Positions 19,512 through 28,385 of a DNA stretch of 64,000 nt are shown in pieces. The position numbers were made by a program, and so were the translations under genes. The DNA comes from Bibersteinia trehalosi (GTDB lineage: Bacteria; Pseudomonadota; Gammaproteobacteria; Enterobacterales; Pasteurellaceae), in contig NZ_SMAM01000005.1 in the NCBI RefSeq assembly GCF_004346205.1, forward strand, positions 1-64,000, given 5' to 3'. The stretch's first letter is position 1. Each line of letters opens with the position of its first letter. Under the pieces are notes generated by a model. It was not told where the DNA came from, did no database searches, and was given only the letters and a program-made list of their open reading frames with translations.

Positions 19512-19540
19512 ATTATAGATTTTGCATTAAAAACCATCAA
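19512..19540 (-). promoter_or_regulatory. treB promoter
   Basis: On the minus strand, TTGATG (19540-19535) and TATAAT (19517-19512) are spaced by exactly 17 bp and lie 35 bp before the treB ATG. The -35 box directly abuts the TreR-like operator. Confidence 0.75.
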
Positions 19541-19554
19541 TGGGAACATTCCCA
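19541..19554. promoter_or_regulatory. TreR-like operator
   Basis: TGGGAACATTCCCA: six-base arms TGGGAA/TTCCCA around a CA centre. It closely resembles the GGGAACGTTCCC operator of the LacI-family trehalose repressor TreR. It touches the -35 box of treB, where a bound repressor would block RNA polymerase. No treR gene is in the window. Confidence 0.7.
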
Positions 19555-19576
19555 TTTTGTGATCTTGCTCACATAT
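19555..19576. promoter_or_regulatory. CRP-cAMP site upstream of treB
   Basis: The core TGTGATCTTGCTCACA at 19558-19573 is a near-perfect canonical CRP site (TGTGA-N6-TCACA). Its centre at 19565.5 is about 60 bp upstream of the predicted start point near 19505, the standard class I activation distance. This implies catabolite control of trehalose use. Confidence 0.85.
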
Positions 19577-19585
19577 TTATTCTCT

Positions 19586-19640
19586 TAAAAAAACAAGCGG
19601 CCTAAATTTTGCAAAAATTTGCAAGATTTAGGCCGCTTGT
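19586..19640 (-). terminator. Slam-gene terminator from paired uptake sequences
   Basis: Perfect 15-bp arms ACAAGCGGCCTAAAT (19593-19607) and ATTTAGGCCGCTTGT (19626-19640). On the minus strand the stem is followed by a T run, the complement of the A run at 19586-19592. The loop contains TTTTGCAAAA. It ends the Slam-like gene just before the treB regulatory region. Confidence 0.85.
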
Positions 19641-19669
19641 AAAAAGATATTGATAATCGGCGTTATTAC

Positions 19670-21121
19670 TTAAAATGAGCGACTAAAATCAATAAATACA
19701 CGGTGCTTATCATAGCTATAAAATGCGTGATTGCTCCTTGTTCGAGTAAAACTATAAGTCAATCTTGGTGTAATTCCCCAATAGTGTACAGCGCGATGCC
19801 AGATTGAACCTTGCAACCCATATTCTTTATTCCGCTGCGTAATTTGGAAGATTGGCATTGGTGCTTTATAACGTTTTTCTGCTAGGCTAACACTAAAACG
19901 GGTGGAAAGTCCCCAATTCCATTCTTGTTGCCAGCCAAGATTAACTCCACGGCGGAAGTAACTGTCATCCGCATCTCGAGTGGACATTCGGGTATAATTC
20001 ACATTGCTAAACCAATACTGTTTAGCATTCACTAAATATACCCCTCCCATAGAAACATAATGATAATTGCCATTAAGATGTTTACGGCTAGTATAACGTT
20101 GTTCAGCATATTCATAAGAACTATTAAACTGCCATTTTGAATTTAACCAATGTTGTAGTTCAAGCGTTCCACCTGCTGCTTTAGAAAAACGTTTTAACGT
20201 TTCACTTTGGCGGCTACCACCAGCATATAGCGTTTGCTCCATAAAAGGTAAAATCACCAAGTTTGTTTTGGCATTTTGAAAACCTAACCCTAAACTTGAA
20301 CGTCCAGTCACTTCGTTATATTTACGGTTATCCCAATAATATTTTCCACTGCCATTTAAGCGCAATTCATTGTAAAAACCATTGCCCCAAGACCATTTCT
20401 TACCTAGCGCAAGATTAAAGCCTATACCTTCTGCACTTTCACGCTTTGGTGCGCTCCAGTTACCATAAGTCGTCCCTGATTTCGGCGCATTATTAATATT
20501 TGGATCATTTAGATAAGTCAACCCGCCGCTTAATGTCCAACGATCTTTACGAGTGATCGCTTCAAGATAATTATCAATTAATACTTGAATTGTTTGTGGC
20601 AATGGCTCAGCACGTAGCTTTTTAAATTGATCTTCCGCTGCCTCTAATTCGTTATTTGAAAAAAGTACCGTGGCTAATTGCAAGCGTACTACCTCATTAT
20701 TCGCATCTTCTGCCAAGATTTCACGGTAAAGTCGAATAGATTGCCTATAATTCTCTTGTTCTCGCGCTAAGATCGCCATTGCCCATTTAGTCGCTAAAGG
20801 GTGGCGATATTGCTCTGGTAATTGTTGATAGATAGGAAAAATCAGCGATAAGGTGTCAGCATTACCAGAAAGTAAAGCCGGCTCTAAAGCCCGTATGACT
20901 AAATCAGGATGTTGGGCGAGCTGTTCTTTGGTCATACTAATACTATGATTAGCCGTACTTTGCTGCGGTGCTGCTGTTTTCTTTACTGTTGGGAAATCTG
21001 GCATTTTTTGCTCAGTTTGAATGCGAGAATCCTCTAGTCGATCGTTAATTTTCTGCTGCTCATTTGCTAAAACTGTACATGCAAGAGTTAAGGAAAGTGA
21101 TGAAATGAATAATTTTTGCAT
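19670..21121 (-). CDS. Slam-like surface lipoprotein assembly modifier
   Basis: A 483-residue outer-membrane protein of the Slam (DUF560) type, which moves surface lipoproteins such as transferrin-binding TbpB to the outer leaflet. A signal peptide (1-19, cleaved after VLA) is followed by a helical TPR-like periplasmic domain (about 60-190), then a beta-barrel domain with alternating aromatic strands (WTLSGGLTYLNDPNINNAP from about 195) ending in a C-terminal Phe. Such genes usually sit beside their lipoprotein substrate; none is adjacent here. Its leader contains a hairpin with a T run 14 bases before the ATG, and the ribosome site is poor. Confidence 0.85.
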   Translation of the reverse strand: MQKLFISSLSLTLACTVLANEQQKINDRLEDSRIQTEQKMPDFPTVKKTAAPQQSTANHSISMTKEQLAQHPDLVIRALEPALLSGNADTLSLIFPIYQQLPEQYRHPLATKWAMAILAREQENYRQSIRLYREILAEDANNEVVRLQLATVLFSNNELEAAEDQFKKLRAEPLPQTIQVLIDNYLEAITRKDRWTLSGGLTYLNDPNINNAPKSGTTYGNWSAPKRESAEGIGFNLALGKKWSWGNGFYNELRLNGSGKYYWDNRKYNEVTGRSSLGLGFQNAKTNLVILPFMEQTLYAGGSRQSETLKRFSKAAGGTLELQHWLNSKWQFNSSYEYAEQRYTSRKHLNGNYHYVSMGGVYLVNAKQYWFSNVNYTRMSTRDADDSYFRRGVNLGWQQEWNWGLSTRFSVSLAEKRYKAPMPIFQITQRNKEYGLQGSIWHRAVHYWGITPRLTYSFTRTRSNHAFYSYDKHRVFIDFSRSF

Positions 21122-21133
21122 AGTATTACCGTA

Positions 21134-21178
21134 TAAAAAAGATAAGCGGTTATGACAAGGCCTCCTCCATAACCACTT
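21134..21178 (-). terminator. Terminator or attenuator before the Slam gene
   Basis: AAGTGGTTATG and CATAACCGCTT form an 11-bp stem with one mismatch (plus-strand arms 21144-21154 and 21168-21178). It is followed on the minus strand by TTTTTT at 21140-21135. The loop and stem edge carry GGAGGAGG (21168-21161), a perfect Shine-Dalgarno-like string. It would end the upstream HAD gene, but it also sits only 14 bases before the Slam ATG, so it may act on Slam expression. Confidence 0.6.
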
Positions 21179-21197
21179 AAAAATGAGAATAGTTTAG
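21179..21197. promoter_or_regulatory. Weak Fur-box-like sequence
   Basis: The 19-bp stretch AAAAATGAGAATAGTTTAG matches about 11 of 19 positions of the Fur consensus. Slam genes that serve iron-uptake lipoproteins are often iron-regulated, so it is noted, but the match is poor. Confidence 0.2.
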
Positions 21198-21230
21198 CTT
21201 AAAATTAGCTAATAGAAAACTGGCGATGTA

Positions 21231-22034
21231 TTAAATCACCCCATAATGTTCAAGTGCATGTAAAATACCATCTTGATCTATTGGCAATGTGACATAATCT
21301 GCGAGAGCCTTCAATGCCGGCTCAGCATTGCCCATCGCTATCCCGATACCAACCTGGCTCAACATCTCCAGATCATTTAAGCCATCACCAAATGCCATTG
21401 CTTGTCCCAAGCTAAAGCCAAAGTATCGTAAAACATCTTGAATTCCTTTAGCTTTTGAATTGTGTTTGCTTAGCAGATCAACACCGTCTGTATGCCAACG
21501 AACAATTTTTAAATCCTCACCTAAAATACCACTTTCAATAACTTGCTGTTCCTGTGATTCAGAAAAAAAGGCTAATAATTGATAAACTGCTTGCTGATGG
21601 TGCAGGTTGGGTTCAACAATATAGTCAGTTTTGATCGGAAAAATTGCATTATGTACCGTTTCTGTTGCACATGACACAGCAATTTCATCATGACTCACCA
21701 ACGCATACGCAATACCTAATGTATTTAGTTTATCAATTGCCTGTTCAATGCGTTCAAAGGGTAATGGATATTGGCTAATGACTTGATTTTGATAGCAGTT
21801 ATATTGTCCATTCACACTCACTAATAGTTCAAAGCCATCTTCATTTAATAATGGCTTGAGCGCTTCTGGAAATGCGCCAATACAACGTCCTGTTGCAATT
21901 GCGGGAATCACTCCCTTCGCTTTCAAACGAGGAATGACTTGTTCGATGATGGAATTTGGAATACGTTTTTCGGCTTTGAGATAAAGAGTCTCATCAATAT
22001 CAAAAAAAACAATTTTAGGTTGTGTCTGTAGCAT
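21231..22034 (-). CDS. HAD superfamily (Cof-type) phosphatase
   Basis: A 267-residue HAD-IIB sugar-phosphate-type phosphatase. Motif I FFDIDETL has the nucleophile D12 and acid D14; motif III/IV near the C-terminus reads AFGDGLNDLEMLSQVGIGIAMGNA, with the metal-binding Asp pair. The cap domain lies between. It is close to YidA/YbiV-like enzymes, which hydrolyse various sugar phosphates; the true substrate is unknown. Divergent from comF, whose promoter lies in the 128-bp spacer, and followed by a terminator before the Slam gene. Confidence 0.85.
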   Translation of the reverse strand: MLQTQPKIVFFDIDETLYLKAEKRIPNSIIEQVIPRLKAKGVIPAIATGRCIGAFPEALKPLLNEDGFELLVSVNGQYNCYQNQVISQYPLPFERIEQAIDKLNTLGIAYALVSHDEIAVSCATETVHNAIFPIKTDYIVEPNLHHQQAVYQLLAFFSESQEQQVIESGILGEDLKIVRWHTDGVDLLSKHNSKAKGIQDVLRYFGFSLGQAMAFGDGLNDLEMLSQVGIGIAMGNAEPALKALADYVTLPIDQDGILHALEHYGVI

Positions 22035-22070
22035 AAATACTCCTCTTGTCGTAGCATTTATTTTAGCGAT

Positions 22071-22092
22071 TTTTTCGATCTCGATCCCAAAA
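22071..22092. promoter_or_regulatory. CRP-S (competence) site for comF
   Basis: The 22-bp palindrome matches the Pasteurellaceae CRP-S consensus at about 19 of 22 positions: TTTTTCGATC, then TC, then GATCCCAAAA. CRP-S sites need both CRP-cAMP and Sxy (TfoX). A -10-like TACTAA at 22131-22136 would give a start near 22143, putting the site centre at about -61.5. It serves comF and may also affect the divergent HAD gene. Confidence 0.85.
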
Positions 22093-22162
22093 TTAGATCA
22101 AATCTACTCACAAAAAACTGCTACAGTAAATACTAAATATGGTGTTATAACGAAATAATAGG

Positions 22163-22840
22163 ATGAACTTATTCGCTTTTCGTTGCTTACATTGTGCCGG
22201 GCCAATTGCAATCGCTTCACATGGTTTTTGCTCACAGTGCGTAAAATTGCTAGAAAAAAAACCTTACTGCCTACATTGCGGCTCCACATTAACTGAATAT
22301 CAACCCTATTGTGGTATCTGCCTACAAAACGAACCGAAATGGCAACGTATTTTGCAAATTTCCACCTATAAAGCACCGCTTACCCAGTGGATTCAACGTT
22401 TCAAATTCAGAGGAGATTATTGGCTAGATCAAGCACTTGCTCGCTTGCTCCTATTAGAAATTCTCACGCAACGACGAGTGTGTTACTTTCACTTGCCTGA
22501 AGCCATTCTACCAGTCCCGCTGTTCTGGCAACGACAGTGGCTTCGAGGCTATAATCAAGCAGAACTAATCGCCCGTCCATTAGCAAAATGGCTCAATATT
22601 CCACTTGATACACACAGTTTGCAGCGTATCCGTGCTACAATACCACAACGCAAATTGACCGCGCGAGAACGACGGCAAAATCTACGCGCTGCTTTTCGCT
22701 ATGCTCCGATTAAACCCTATCAATGTGTTGCAATCGTCGACGATGTCGTCACAACAGGCGCAACACTTAATGCTATTTGTGCCGAATTAAAAAAACAAGG
22801 CGTGCGTGAGATTTTAGTTTGGACATTAGCTCGAGCTTAG
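22163..22840 (+). CDS. comF: Competence protein ComF
   Basis: A 225-residue phosphoribosyltransferase-like protein needed to bring transforming DNA through the inner membrane. Two CxxC pairs (C8/C11, C23/C26) and two more (C36/C39, C50/C53) form N-terminal zinc motifs; the C-terminal PRTase motif VDDVVTTGAT is at about 192-201. FRGDYWLDQALA and LRGYNQAELIARPLAKWL are ComF hallmarks. In H. influenzae comF ends the comABCDEF operon; here it stands alone 11 kb away with its own strong CRP-S site. Confidence 0.94.
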   Translation: MNLFAFRCLHCAGPIAIASHGFCSQCVKLLEKKPYCLHCGSTLTEYQPYCGICLQNEPKWQRILQISTYKAPLTQWIQRFKFRGDYWLDQALARLLLLEILTQRRVCYFHLPEAILPVPLFWQRQWLRGYNQAELIARPLAKWLNIPLDTHSLQRIRATIPQRKLTARERRQNLRAAFRYAPIKPYQCVAIVDDVVTTGATLNAICAELKKQGVREILVWTLARA

Positions 22841-22861
22841 GCATCGGTTAATAAGCCAGCC

Positions 22862-23665
22862 TTATTGACTCGCGCTTTTCCAGAATAGCTGTTCACTGCT
22901 TTGCCAGATGGTTTCTGCAATCTGCTCTGCGGGCTCTTGGCGCAGTTCACATAATGTTCGAAAAGTAATCTGTAACCGTTCTGGACGATTAGGCTGCCCT
23001 TGGAAACCAAAAACCGGCATATCTGGAGAATCTGTTTCTAACAGCAAACTGTCTAATGGCAATTTCCGAATAGCTTCTCGAGTTTTATTTGCTCGAACAT
23101 AGGTAATTGTTCCCCCCACGCCAATCTTATAGCCTAAATCAACAAAGCGTTTCGCTTGCTCATAACTCCCCGCAAAACCGTGCACAACTCCGGCTCGTGC
23201 CAGCTGAGCCTTACGTAAAAATGATGCAAGCACATCGTGACTTTTGCGAGAATGCAAATTAACAGGCAGATGAAAACGCTTGGCAAATGCTAATTGGGCT
23301 TCTAAAAACTCACACTGCTTTTGCCATAATATTGGCGTACAAAGCTCAGCAACGTTTTTTTCCAAACCAATTTCTGCCACTGCGGTACAAGCAGGATCCA
23401 ACTCTGCCAGTTTTTTTTCAAGTAAATCAAGATGTTCACGCTGATGTTGGCGAATAAAGAGAGGGTGTAAACCTAAGCCATATACAATATGCTCAGGGCA
23501 AGCTTGGCTACAAGCGCTAACTTTTGCAAAGTTTTCTGCAAAAACCGCTACCACAAGCAAGCGTTCAACCTGCGCCTGTTGTGCATTTTGCTGCAATTGT
23601 GAGACAGATACATTTAAGCTTTCCGCAAGGTAGTCTAAGTGAGTATGGCAATCAAAAAATCGCAT
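22862..23665 (-). CDS. yjjV: TatD family metallohydrolase (YjjV-like)
   Basis: A 267-residue TIM-barrel metal-dependent hydrolase. The metal motif FDCHTHLD (H7, H9) opens the protein; GLGLHPLF, AEIGLEKN and LETDSPDMP further on are TatD-family motifs. YjjV-type members are putative deoxyribonucleases or ester hydrolases without a settled role. It converges on comF and lies downstream of ycaR on the minus strand, close enough to share its transcript. Confidence 0.88.
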   Translation of the reverse strand: MRFFDCHTHLDYLAESLNVSVSQLQQNAQQAQVERLLVVAVFAENFAKVSACSQACPEHIVYGLGLHPLFIRQHQREHLDLLEKKLAELDPACTAVAEIGLEKNVAELCTPILWQKQCEFLEAQLAFAKRFHLPVNLHSRKSHDVLASFLRKAQLARAGVVHGFAGSYEQAKRFVDLGYKIGVGGTITYVRANKTREAIRKLPLDSLLLETDSPDMPVFGFQGQPNRPERLQITFRTLCELRQEPAEQIAETIWQSSEQLFWKSASQ

Positions 23666-23697
23666 GTGCTCTTCTTTCTCATTTTACTACAACACAA

Positions 23698-23862
23698 TTA
23701 AGCTAATTGCTCCGCTTTTTCTGGCAGCATCACTGGAATACCATTTTCAATTGGATAAGCCACATTAGCAGTGCGACTAATCAAACGATTATGTTCTTTA
23801 CCCCACTCCAATTTACCATTAGAGATAGGGCAAGCAAGCTGTTCAACTAATTTTTCATTCAT
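23698..23862 (-). CDS. ycaR: Trm112-family small protein YcaR
   Basis: A 54-residue protein, easily missed. It reads [13 protein letters not shown], then [28 protein letters not shown], and ends KAEQLA. The ACP-x-x-NGKL start and [11 protein letters not shown] end match the Trm112/YcaR (UPF0434) family. E. coli YcaR has CPVCNGKL, so the second Cys is Ser here and zinc binding is doubtful. An adjacent ATG at 23865 would add one Met. It overlaps the lpxK end by eight bases, matching the E. coli lpxK-ycaR order, though kdsB does not follow. Confidence 0.9.
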   Translation of the reverse strand: MNEKLVEQLACPISNGKLEWGKEHNRLISRTANVAYPIENGIPVMLPEKAEQLA

Positions 23863-24844
23863 CATTTTTTCTCACGATATTTAGAATTGGTTTAAGTAAA
23901 CAAGCGGTAGATTCTGCAGAAAATTGTACAGAAACAGGTACATACCACCAATTATCTTGTGCAAAATGGCGACATTTCACCGCATCTTTTTCCGTCATTA
24001 GCAGTATTTCATCTGATTTGGTTAGTGGCTGTAAACGAGCCAAATCATAAGCTTGGTGATCTGCAAAAGCATGGCGCTGACAAAGTGTCACGCCTAAATT
24101 TTCCAGCATAGTAAAAAAACGTGGCGGATACCCAATACCAGCTATCGCCACCACTTTTTTATAGCTAAATTCCTGTAGGGCAAGATGTTCTCCTGTTTTT
24201 AAATTTACCGCCATATGAGTTTCAAGCTGCATTAAATGTTCACCTGCTTTTGCATTTTTTCCGTTACAAATTACCGCTTGTACATCTTGCAGACGGCTTG
24301 GTAACTCGCGTAACCCACCGGCAGGCAACAGAAAGCCATTACCGAAACGGCGTGTACCATCAATGACAACCCACTCAATATCACGTTGTAAAGCGTAATG
24401 TTGCAAACCATCGTCCGCGATAATTAAATCGAGTTCAAATTGGCTGAGCAATAATTCAATGCTCTGCCGACGATTAGGAGCAACTGCAACAGGCACGCCA
24501 GTGCGCTGCGCAATCAATACCGGCTCATCCCCCATTTGCTGAGGACTACTTGTTGCGCTAATCAATTGTGGGAAAATTTTATTCTCGCCACCATAGCCTC
24601 GCGAAATCACTCCGACTTTTATCCCATGTTGTTGCAATTGTTCAACAAGCCAAATCACTACAGGTGTTTTACCATTGCCACCAACAGAAATATTGCCAAC
24701 GATTAGCACAGGCACAGGCGCACGATAGCTAGATAAAATATGTTTCGCATACAACCATTTACGACATTGGCTCAGTAGCCAAAATAATAAAGAGAATGGT
24801 AAAAGTAGAATGGTAAAAAAATTAAAGGATTGCCAGATTTTCAT
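23855..24844 (-). CDS. lpxK: Tetraacyldisaccharide 4'-kinase
   Basis: Phosphorylates the 4' position of the lipid A precursor, giving lipid IVA, at the inner membrane. A 329-residue protein with one N-terminal membrane helix (about 8-25) and an unusual Walker [13 protein letters not shown] (50-61). [27 protein letters not shown] and [11 protein letters not shown] are family motifs. msbA, its usual upstream partner, is not adjacent; clpX is. The stop codon overlaps the ycaR start. Confidence 0.96.
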   Translation of the reverse strand: MKIWQSFNFFTILLLPFSLLFWLLSQCRKWLYAKHILSSYRAPVPVLIVGNISVGGNGKTPVVIWLVEQLQQHGIKVGVISRGYGGENKIFPQLISATSSPQQMGDEPVLIAQRTGVPVAVAPNRRQSIELLLSQFELDLIIADDGLQHYALQRDIEWVVIDGTRRFGNGFLLPAGGLRELPSRLQDVQAVICNGKNAKAGEHLMQLETHMAVNLKTGEHLALQEFSYKKVVAIAGIGYPPRFFTMLENLGVTLCQRHAFADHQAYDLARLQPLTKSDEILLMTEKDAVKCRHFAQDNWWYVPVSVQFSAESTACLLKPILNIVRKNDE

Positions 24845-24966
24845 ATAATTCTGCCTAAGCGCTGAGCCGCTGATAATGAGTAAAGAGAGAATTTTGTAAA
24901 ACTCAGCAGAAAAACCACCGCTTGTTTTCTCTTTGCTCGTTGCTCAATACTGTATGATGCCATAAA

Positions 24967-24993
24967 CGCGCGCCCTTAAAAGGAACGCGCGCG
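24967..24993. other. GC-rich palindrome between clpX and lpxK
   Basis: CGCGCG (24967-24972) pairs with CGCGCG near 24986-24991, with an inner CCTT/AAGG stem. It follows the clpX stop but has no T run on either side, so it may be a weak terminator, an mRNA end-stabiliser, or a repeat. Such pure CG alternation is striking in this AT-rich spacer. Confidence 0.5.
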
Positions 24994-25013
24994 ATGTTAA
25001 TAGGAGAGCTATT

Positions 25014-26267
25014 TTATTCAATCTTTGGTTTGTCACCTTTTTCCACACAGCCTTTACCAATCGTGACTTTCTTTGCTTTCAGGGTTGGTAAATCGTACAT
25101 AGTATCTAGCAAGAGATTTTCAACAATAGAACGTAAGCCCCTTGCTCCCGTTTTACGTGAAATTGCCTTTTGAGCAATTGCAATCAGTGCATCTTTGGTG
25201 AATACTAACTCTGTGCCTTCCATTTTAAACAGCGCTTGATACTGCTTGATAATCGCATTTTTCGGCTCGGTTAAAATCTTAATTAAAGCTTTTTCATCTA
25301 GCTCTGAAAGCGGTGTGATAACAGGTAAACGTCCAATTAACTCCGGAATTAAACCAAATTTGACTAAATCTTCTGGCTCAACTTGTTTGAACAGTTCTGT
25401 CAGCTCAACCTTATCACGTTTTTGTTTTAATTCCGCCCCAAAACCAATACTACCTTGTTTATGAGTACGTTTTTCTACTACTTTATCTAAACCATCAAAA
25501 GCGCCGCCACAGATAAACAGAATTTTTGACGTATCTACTTGAATGGTTTCTTGTTTAGGATGCTTTCTCGCCCCTTTCGGATTAATATTAGCAATCGTCC
25601 CTTCCACCAATTTCAATAGCGCTTGTTGCACCCCTTCACCCGAAACATCGCGTGTCAGCGATGGATTTTCGGATTTACGCGTCAATTTATCAATTTCATC
25701 AATAAAGATAATACCACGCTCCGCTTGCTCTACATCAAAGTCGCATTTCATCAGTAATTTTTGGATCACATTTTCTGCATCTTCGCCTACATACCCCGCC
25801 TCAGTTAAGGTAGTAGCATCAGAAACAGCAAATGGCACTTTTAGTTGGCGTGCAAGGGTTTCAGCAAGCAAAGTTTTACCACTACCTGTCGGGCCGATAA
25901 GCAAAATATTGCTTTTGCCTAATTCCACACCATCGCTTTCCTTATTCTCAGATAAGGCACTGCGTAGGCGTTTATAGTGATTATACACCGCCACTGATAA
26001 CACTTTTTTAGCGTGCTCTTGCCCAATAACATAATCATCTAAATGTGCATGAATGGCATGTGGCGTTGGCACATTTTCAAAGAAATTACTTGGCGTTATA
26101 CGATCTTCCTCATCAATTAAAGGCTCTTCCTCACCATTTAATAATGCATAAGATTCATTGATGCATTCATTACAAATATAACCTTCTGTGCCTTCAATTA
26201 GTGCATCAACTTCTTTGCGGTTTTTGCCACAAAAACTGCAATGCGGCTCTTGTTCAAAATTACTCAT
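25014..26267 (-). CDS. clpX: ClpXP protease ATPase subunit ClpX
   Basis: Hexameric AAA+ unfoldase that recognises and threads tagged proteins into ClpP. N-terminal zinc-binding domain C10/C13 and C32/C35; Walker A GPTGSGKT (125-132); Walker B IIFIDEID; the GSIGFG loop that docks on ClpP; sensor motifs near [10 protein letters not shown]. Length 417, as usual. The ATG overlaps the clpP stop by one base, so the two subunits are translated together. Confidence 0.98.
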   Translation of the reverse strand: MSNFEQEPHCSFCGKNRKEVDALIEGTEGYICNECINESYALLNGEEEPLIDEEDRITPSNFFENVPTPHAIHAHLDDYVIGQEHAKKVLSVAVYNHYKRLRSALSENKESDGVELGKSNILLIGPTGSGKTLLAETLARQLKVPFAVSDATTLTEAGYVGEDAENVIQKLLMKCDFDVEQAERGIIFIDEIDKLTRKSENPSLTRDVSGEGVQQALLKLVEGTIANINPKGARKHPKQETIQVDTSKILFICGGAFDGLDKVVEKRTHKQGSIGFGAELKQKRDKVELTELFKQVEPEDLVKFGLIPELIGRLPVITPLSELDEKALIKILTEPKNAIIKQYQALFKMEGTELVFTKDALIAIAQKAISRKTGARGLRSIVENLLLDTMYDLPTLKAKKVTIGKGCVEKGDKPKIE

Positions 26268-26857
26268 TATTTTTGCTCTCTATGGCTAATTACATCATCA
26301 ATCAAACCGTATTCTTTCGCTTCTTGGGCCGACATAAAATTATCGCGCTCAGTATCTTTCGCCACTTGCTCATACGGCTTACCAGAATGCTCTGCCATAC
26401 GTTGCGTTAATGTACGTTTGATTTTTAAAATTTCTTCCGCATGAATTTCAATATCGGTTGCCTGCCCACGATAGCCACCAAGCGGTTGGTGAATCATCAC
26501 GCGTGCATGTGGCAGAGCAAAACGTTTACCCTTTGCACCACCAGATAATAAAAATGCACCCATTGAACAAGCCTGTCCAATGCAAAGCGTGCTCACGTCT
26601 GGCTTAATGAAATTCATGGTGTCATAAATTGCCATACCAGCTGTAACTACACCACCAGGAGAGTTGATATACATATAGATATCTTTTTCAGGATCTTCAG
26701 CTTCAAGGAAAAGAAGTTGTGCTACGATTAATTTCGCCATCTCATCCTCTACTCCACCATTTAAAAAAATGATTCGCTCTTTAAGCAGGCGAGAATAGAT
26801 GTCGTAAGCGCGTTCACCTTTCGCACTCTGCTCAACGACCATAGGAATAACTGACAT
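26267..26857 (-). CDS. clpP: ATP-dependent Clp protease proteolytic subunit
   Basis: Serine protease forming the 14-subunit chamber of ClpXP. Catalytic triad S98 ([11 protein letters not shown]), H123 (MIHQPLGG) and D172 (ERDNFMS). At 196 residues it has the usual length, with a short propeptide. First gene of clpP-clpX; trigger factor (tig), often upstream, is absent here. Confidence 0.98.
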   Translation of the reverse strand: MSVIPMVVEQSAKGERAYDIYSRLLKERIIFLNGGVEDEMAKLIVAQLLFLEAEDPEKDIYMYINSPGGVVTAGMAIYDTMNFIKPDVSTLCIGQACSMGAFLLSGGAKGKRFALPHARVMIHQPLGGYRGQATDIEIHAEEILKIKRTLTQRMAEHSGKPYEQVAKDTERDNFMSAQEAKEYGLIDDVISHREQK

Positions 26858-26964
26858 ATTGGTTCCTTACATATAATGAAAAACGTGCAATTCTAACAAA
26901 CTTTAGAGGTTGCATAAAGTAGCAGGAAAAGTACAATGCGCCTTTTACTTTTAGGGGGATGCCT

Positions 26965-27363
26965 ATGACATTCAACGAAATTGAGCAACAATTTAGCCTT
27001 TGCAAATCTTGGGAAGAAAGATACCGCTTGCTTATTCAACTTAGTCGCAGTTTACCCAAATACACGGAAAGCGAGCTTGCCAACTTACCTGAAATTTACG
27101 GCTGTGAAAGCAGGCTATGGTTCAAATTCCAAGCAGAGCCACGCCTAATTCAAGCCTATAGTGATGCTCGCTTAATGCAGGGAATACTCGCCATTGTGAT
27201 AACATTCGTTAATGAGCTTCCTAAGCAAGAATTAGCTAAATTGGATTTACAAGCGGTCTTTAATCAACTAAATATTGCAAAAAATTTAACCAGCACCCGC
27301 TTAAATGGCTTAAAGCAAATTAGTGAGATTATTTGCCACAATGCTTATACCCAACCTATTTGA
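26965..27363 (+). CDS. SufE/CsdE-family sulfur acceptor protein
   Basis: Proteins of this family take persulfide sulfur from a cysteine desulfurase and pass it to Fe-S or other sulfur pathways. The active-site cysteine is C47 in IYGCESRLW, matching the GCEN/S-x-(V/L)W motif of CsdE/SufE. I choose the ATG at 26965 because AGGGGG lies six bases upstream of it; the ATG at 26959 is too close to that site. 132 residues. No desulfurase gene is adjacent. Its end overlaps the converging AEC transporter by 19 bases. Confidence 0.85.
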   Translation: MTFNEIEQQFSLCKSWEERYRLLIQLSRSLPKYTESELANLPEIYGCESRLWFKFQAEPRLIQAYSDARLMQGILAIVITFVNELPKQELAKLDLQAVFNQLNIAKNLTSTRLNGLKQISEIICHNAYTQPI

Positions 27364-28331
27364 CGCAATAAAAATAAACCGATACTAGAGGTAAAAATTG
27401 ACCCGATAGTCGTAATGCCAATCAAATTAGCGGTGACAGTTGCATCGCCGCCATAATGTCTTACCATCGCATACACCGCAGATGCTACAGGACTAGAAGT
27501 CGTCAAAAAGAGAATACCTAGCGAAATTGGATCTAGGTGAAAGCCCCATTTGCCAATCGCAAGCATCAACAATGGCACAATAATTAGCCGTACACTAGCC
27601 GATAGAAATACGACTCGGCTTCCTTCGTTTTCTACGGTTGCCGTTGAGCTAAATTTGGTTAATTGCTTGAAATTTAGACTCGCCCCTGTACAAATTAATG
27701 CCAACGGTAAACTAATATGCGCGAGGTAATCCGCTGTTTTGCTAAGTGCTGTTGGAATAAATGGAAATAGCTCAAATTCACTCACAATAATTCCCGACAT
27801 CACCGCGAGAATCAATGGATTTTTCAAAATGGAAAGGGTTAAATTCATTAGGTTCATCTTCTTATCTGATAATGATTTTAGTAATGTCACAACCCCTAGT
27901 ACATTAAACATAATCACTAACACAGCCACAAATACTGAAATTTTCCCCATAGCACTTGAGCCATAAGCATTCACGGCTAAAGCCAAACCCAAAATCGCCG
28001 CATTAGAGCGGAAAGTCCCTTGTGTAAAAATCGCGCGTAAACCACGTGTTTGGATATATTTACCAGCCCACCATTCAGCGATTAAATAGACCAATAGTGT
28101 ACCTATCGCCCCACTCAAAATCAGATTTATCTGCCCTGAATAATCCGATGGACTACGAGCCACATTGAGAAATAATGTTGCAGGTAAAGCAAAATTAAAT
28201 ACGACTTTAGAGGCCATATTGCAGAAATTATCATCAATCCAACGGCGACGACGCAAAAAAATACCGAGTAAAATCATAAAGATAGTCGGTAATGTTACAT
28301 TTAAACTAAATTGCAGCGATTCGAGTAACAT
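27345..28331 (-). CDS. AEC family transporter
   Basis: A membrane protein of about 328 residues with around ten hydrophobic helices in two halves, of the auxin efflux carrier (AEC) family seen in bacteria as malonate, malate or amino-acid carriers. Motifs include the N-terminal LPTIFMILLGIFLRRRRWID and C-terminal TSSPVASAVYAMVRHYGGD. I choose ATG 28331, with AGGGAG five bases upstream, over a GTG at 28337. Substrate unknown. It converges on the SufE-like gene. Confidence 0.82.
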   Translation of the reverse strand: MLLESLQFSLNVTLPTIFMILLGIFLRRRRWIDDNFCNMASKVVFNFALPATLFLNVARSPSDYSGQINLILSGAIGTLLVYLIAEWWAGKYIQTRGLRAIFTQGTFRSNAAILGLALAVNAYGSSAMGKISVFVAVLVIMFNVLGVVTLLKSLSDKKMNLMNLTLSILKNPLILAVMSGIIVSEFELFPFIPTALSKTADYLAHISLPLALICTGASLNFKQLTKFSSTATVENEGSRVVFLSASVRLIIVPLLMLAIGKWGFHLDPISLGILFLTTSSPVASAVYAMVRHYGGDATVTANLIGITTIGSIFTSSIGLFLLRQIGWV

Positions 28332-28385
28332 CAACACTCCCTAGTCGAGCTCTTACCAAAAGAAAGCAGTGTACTCCGAGTCCCG

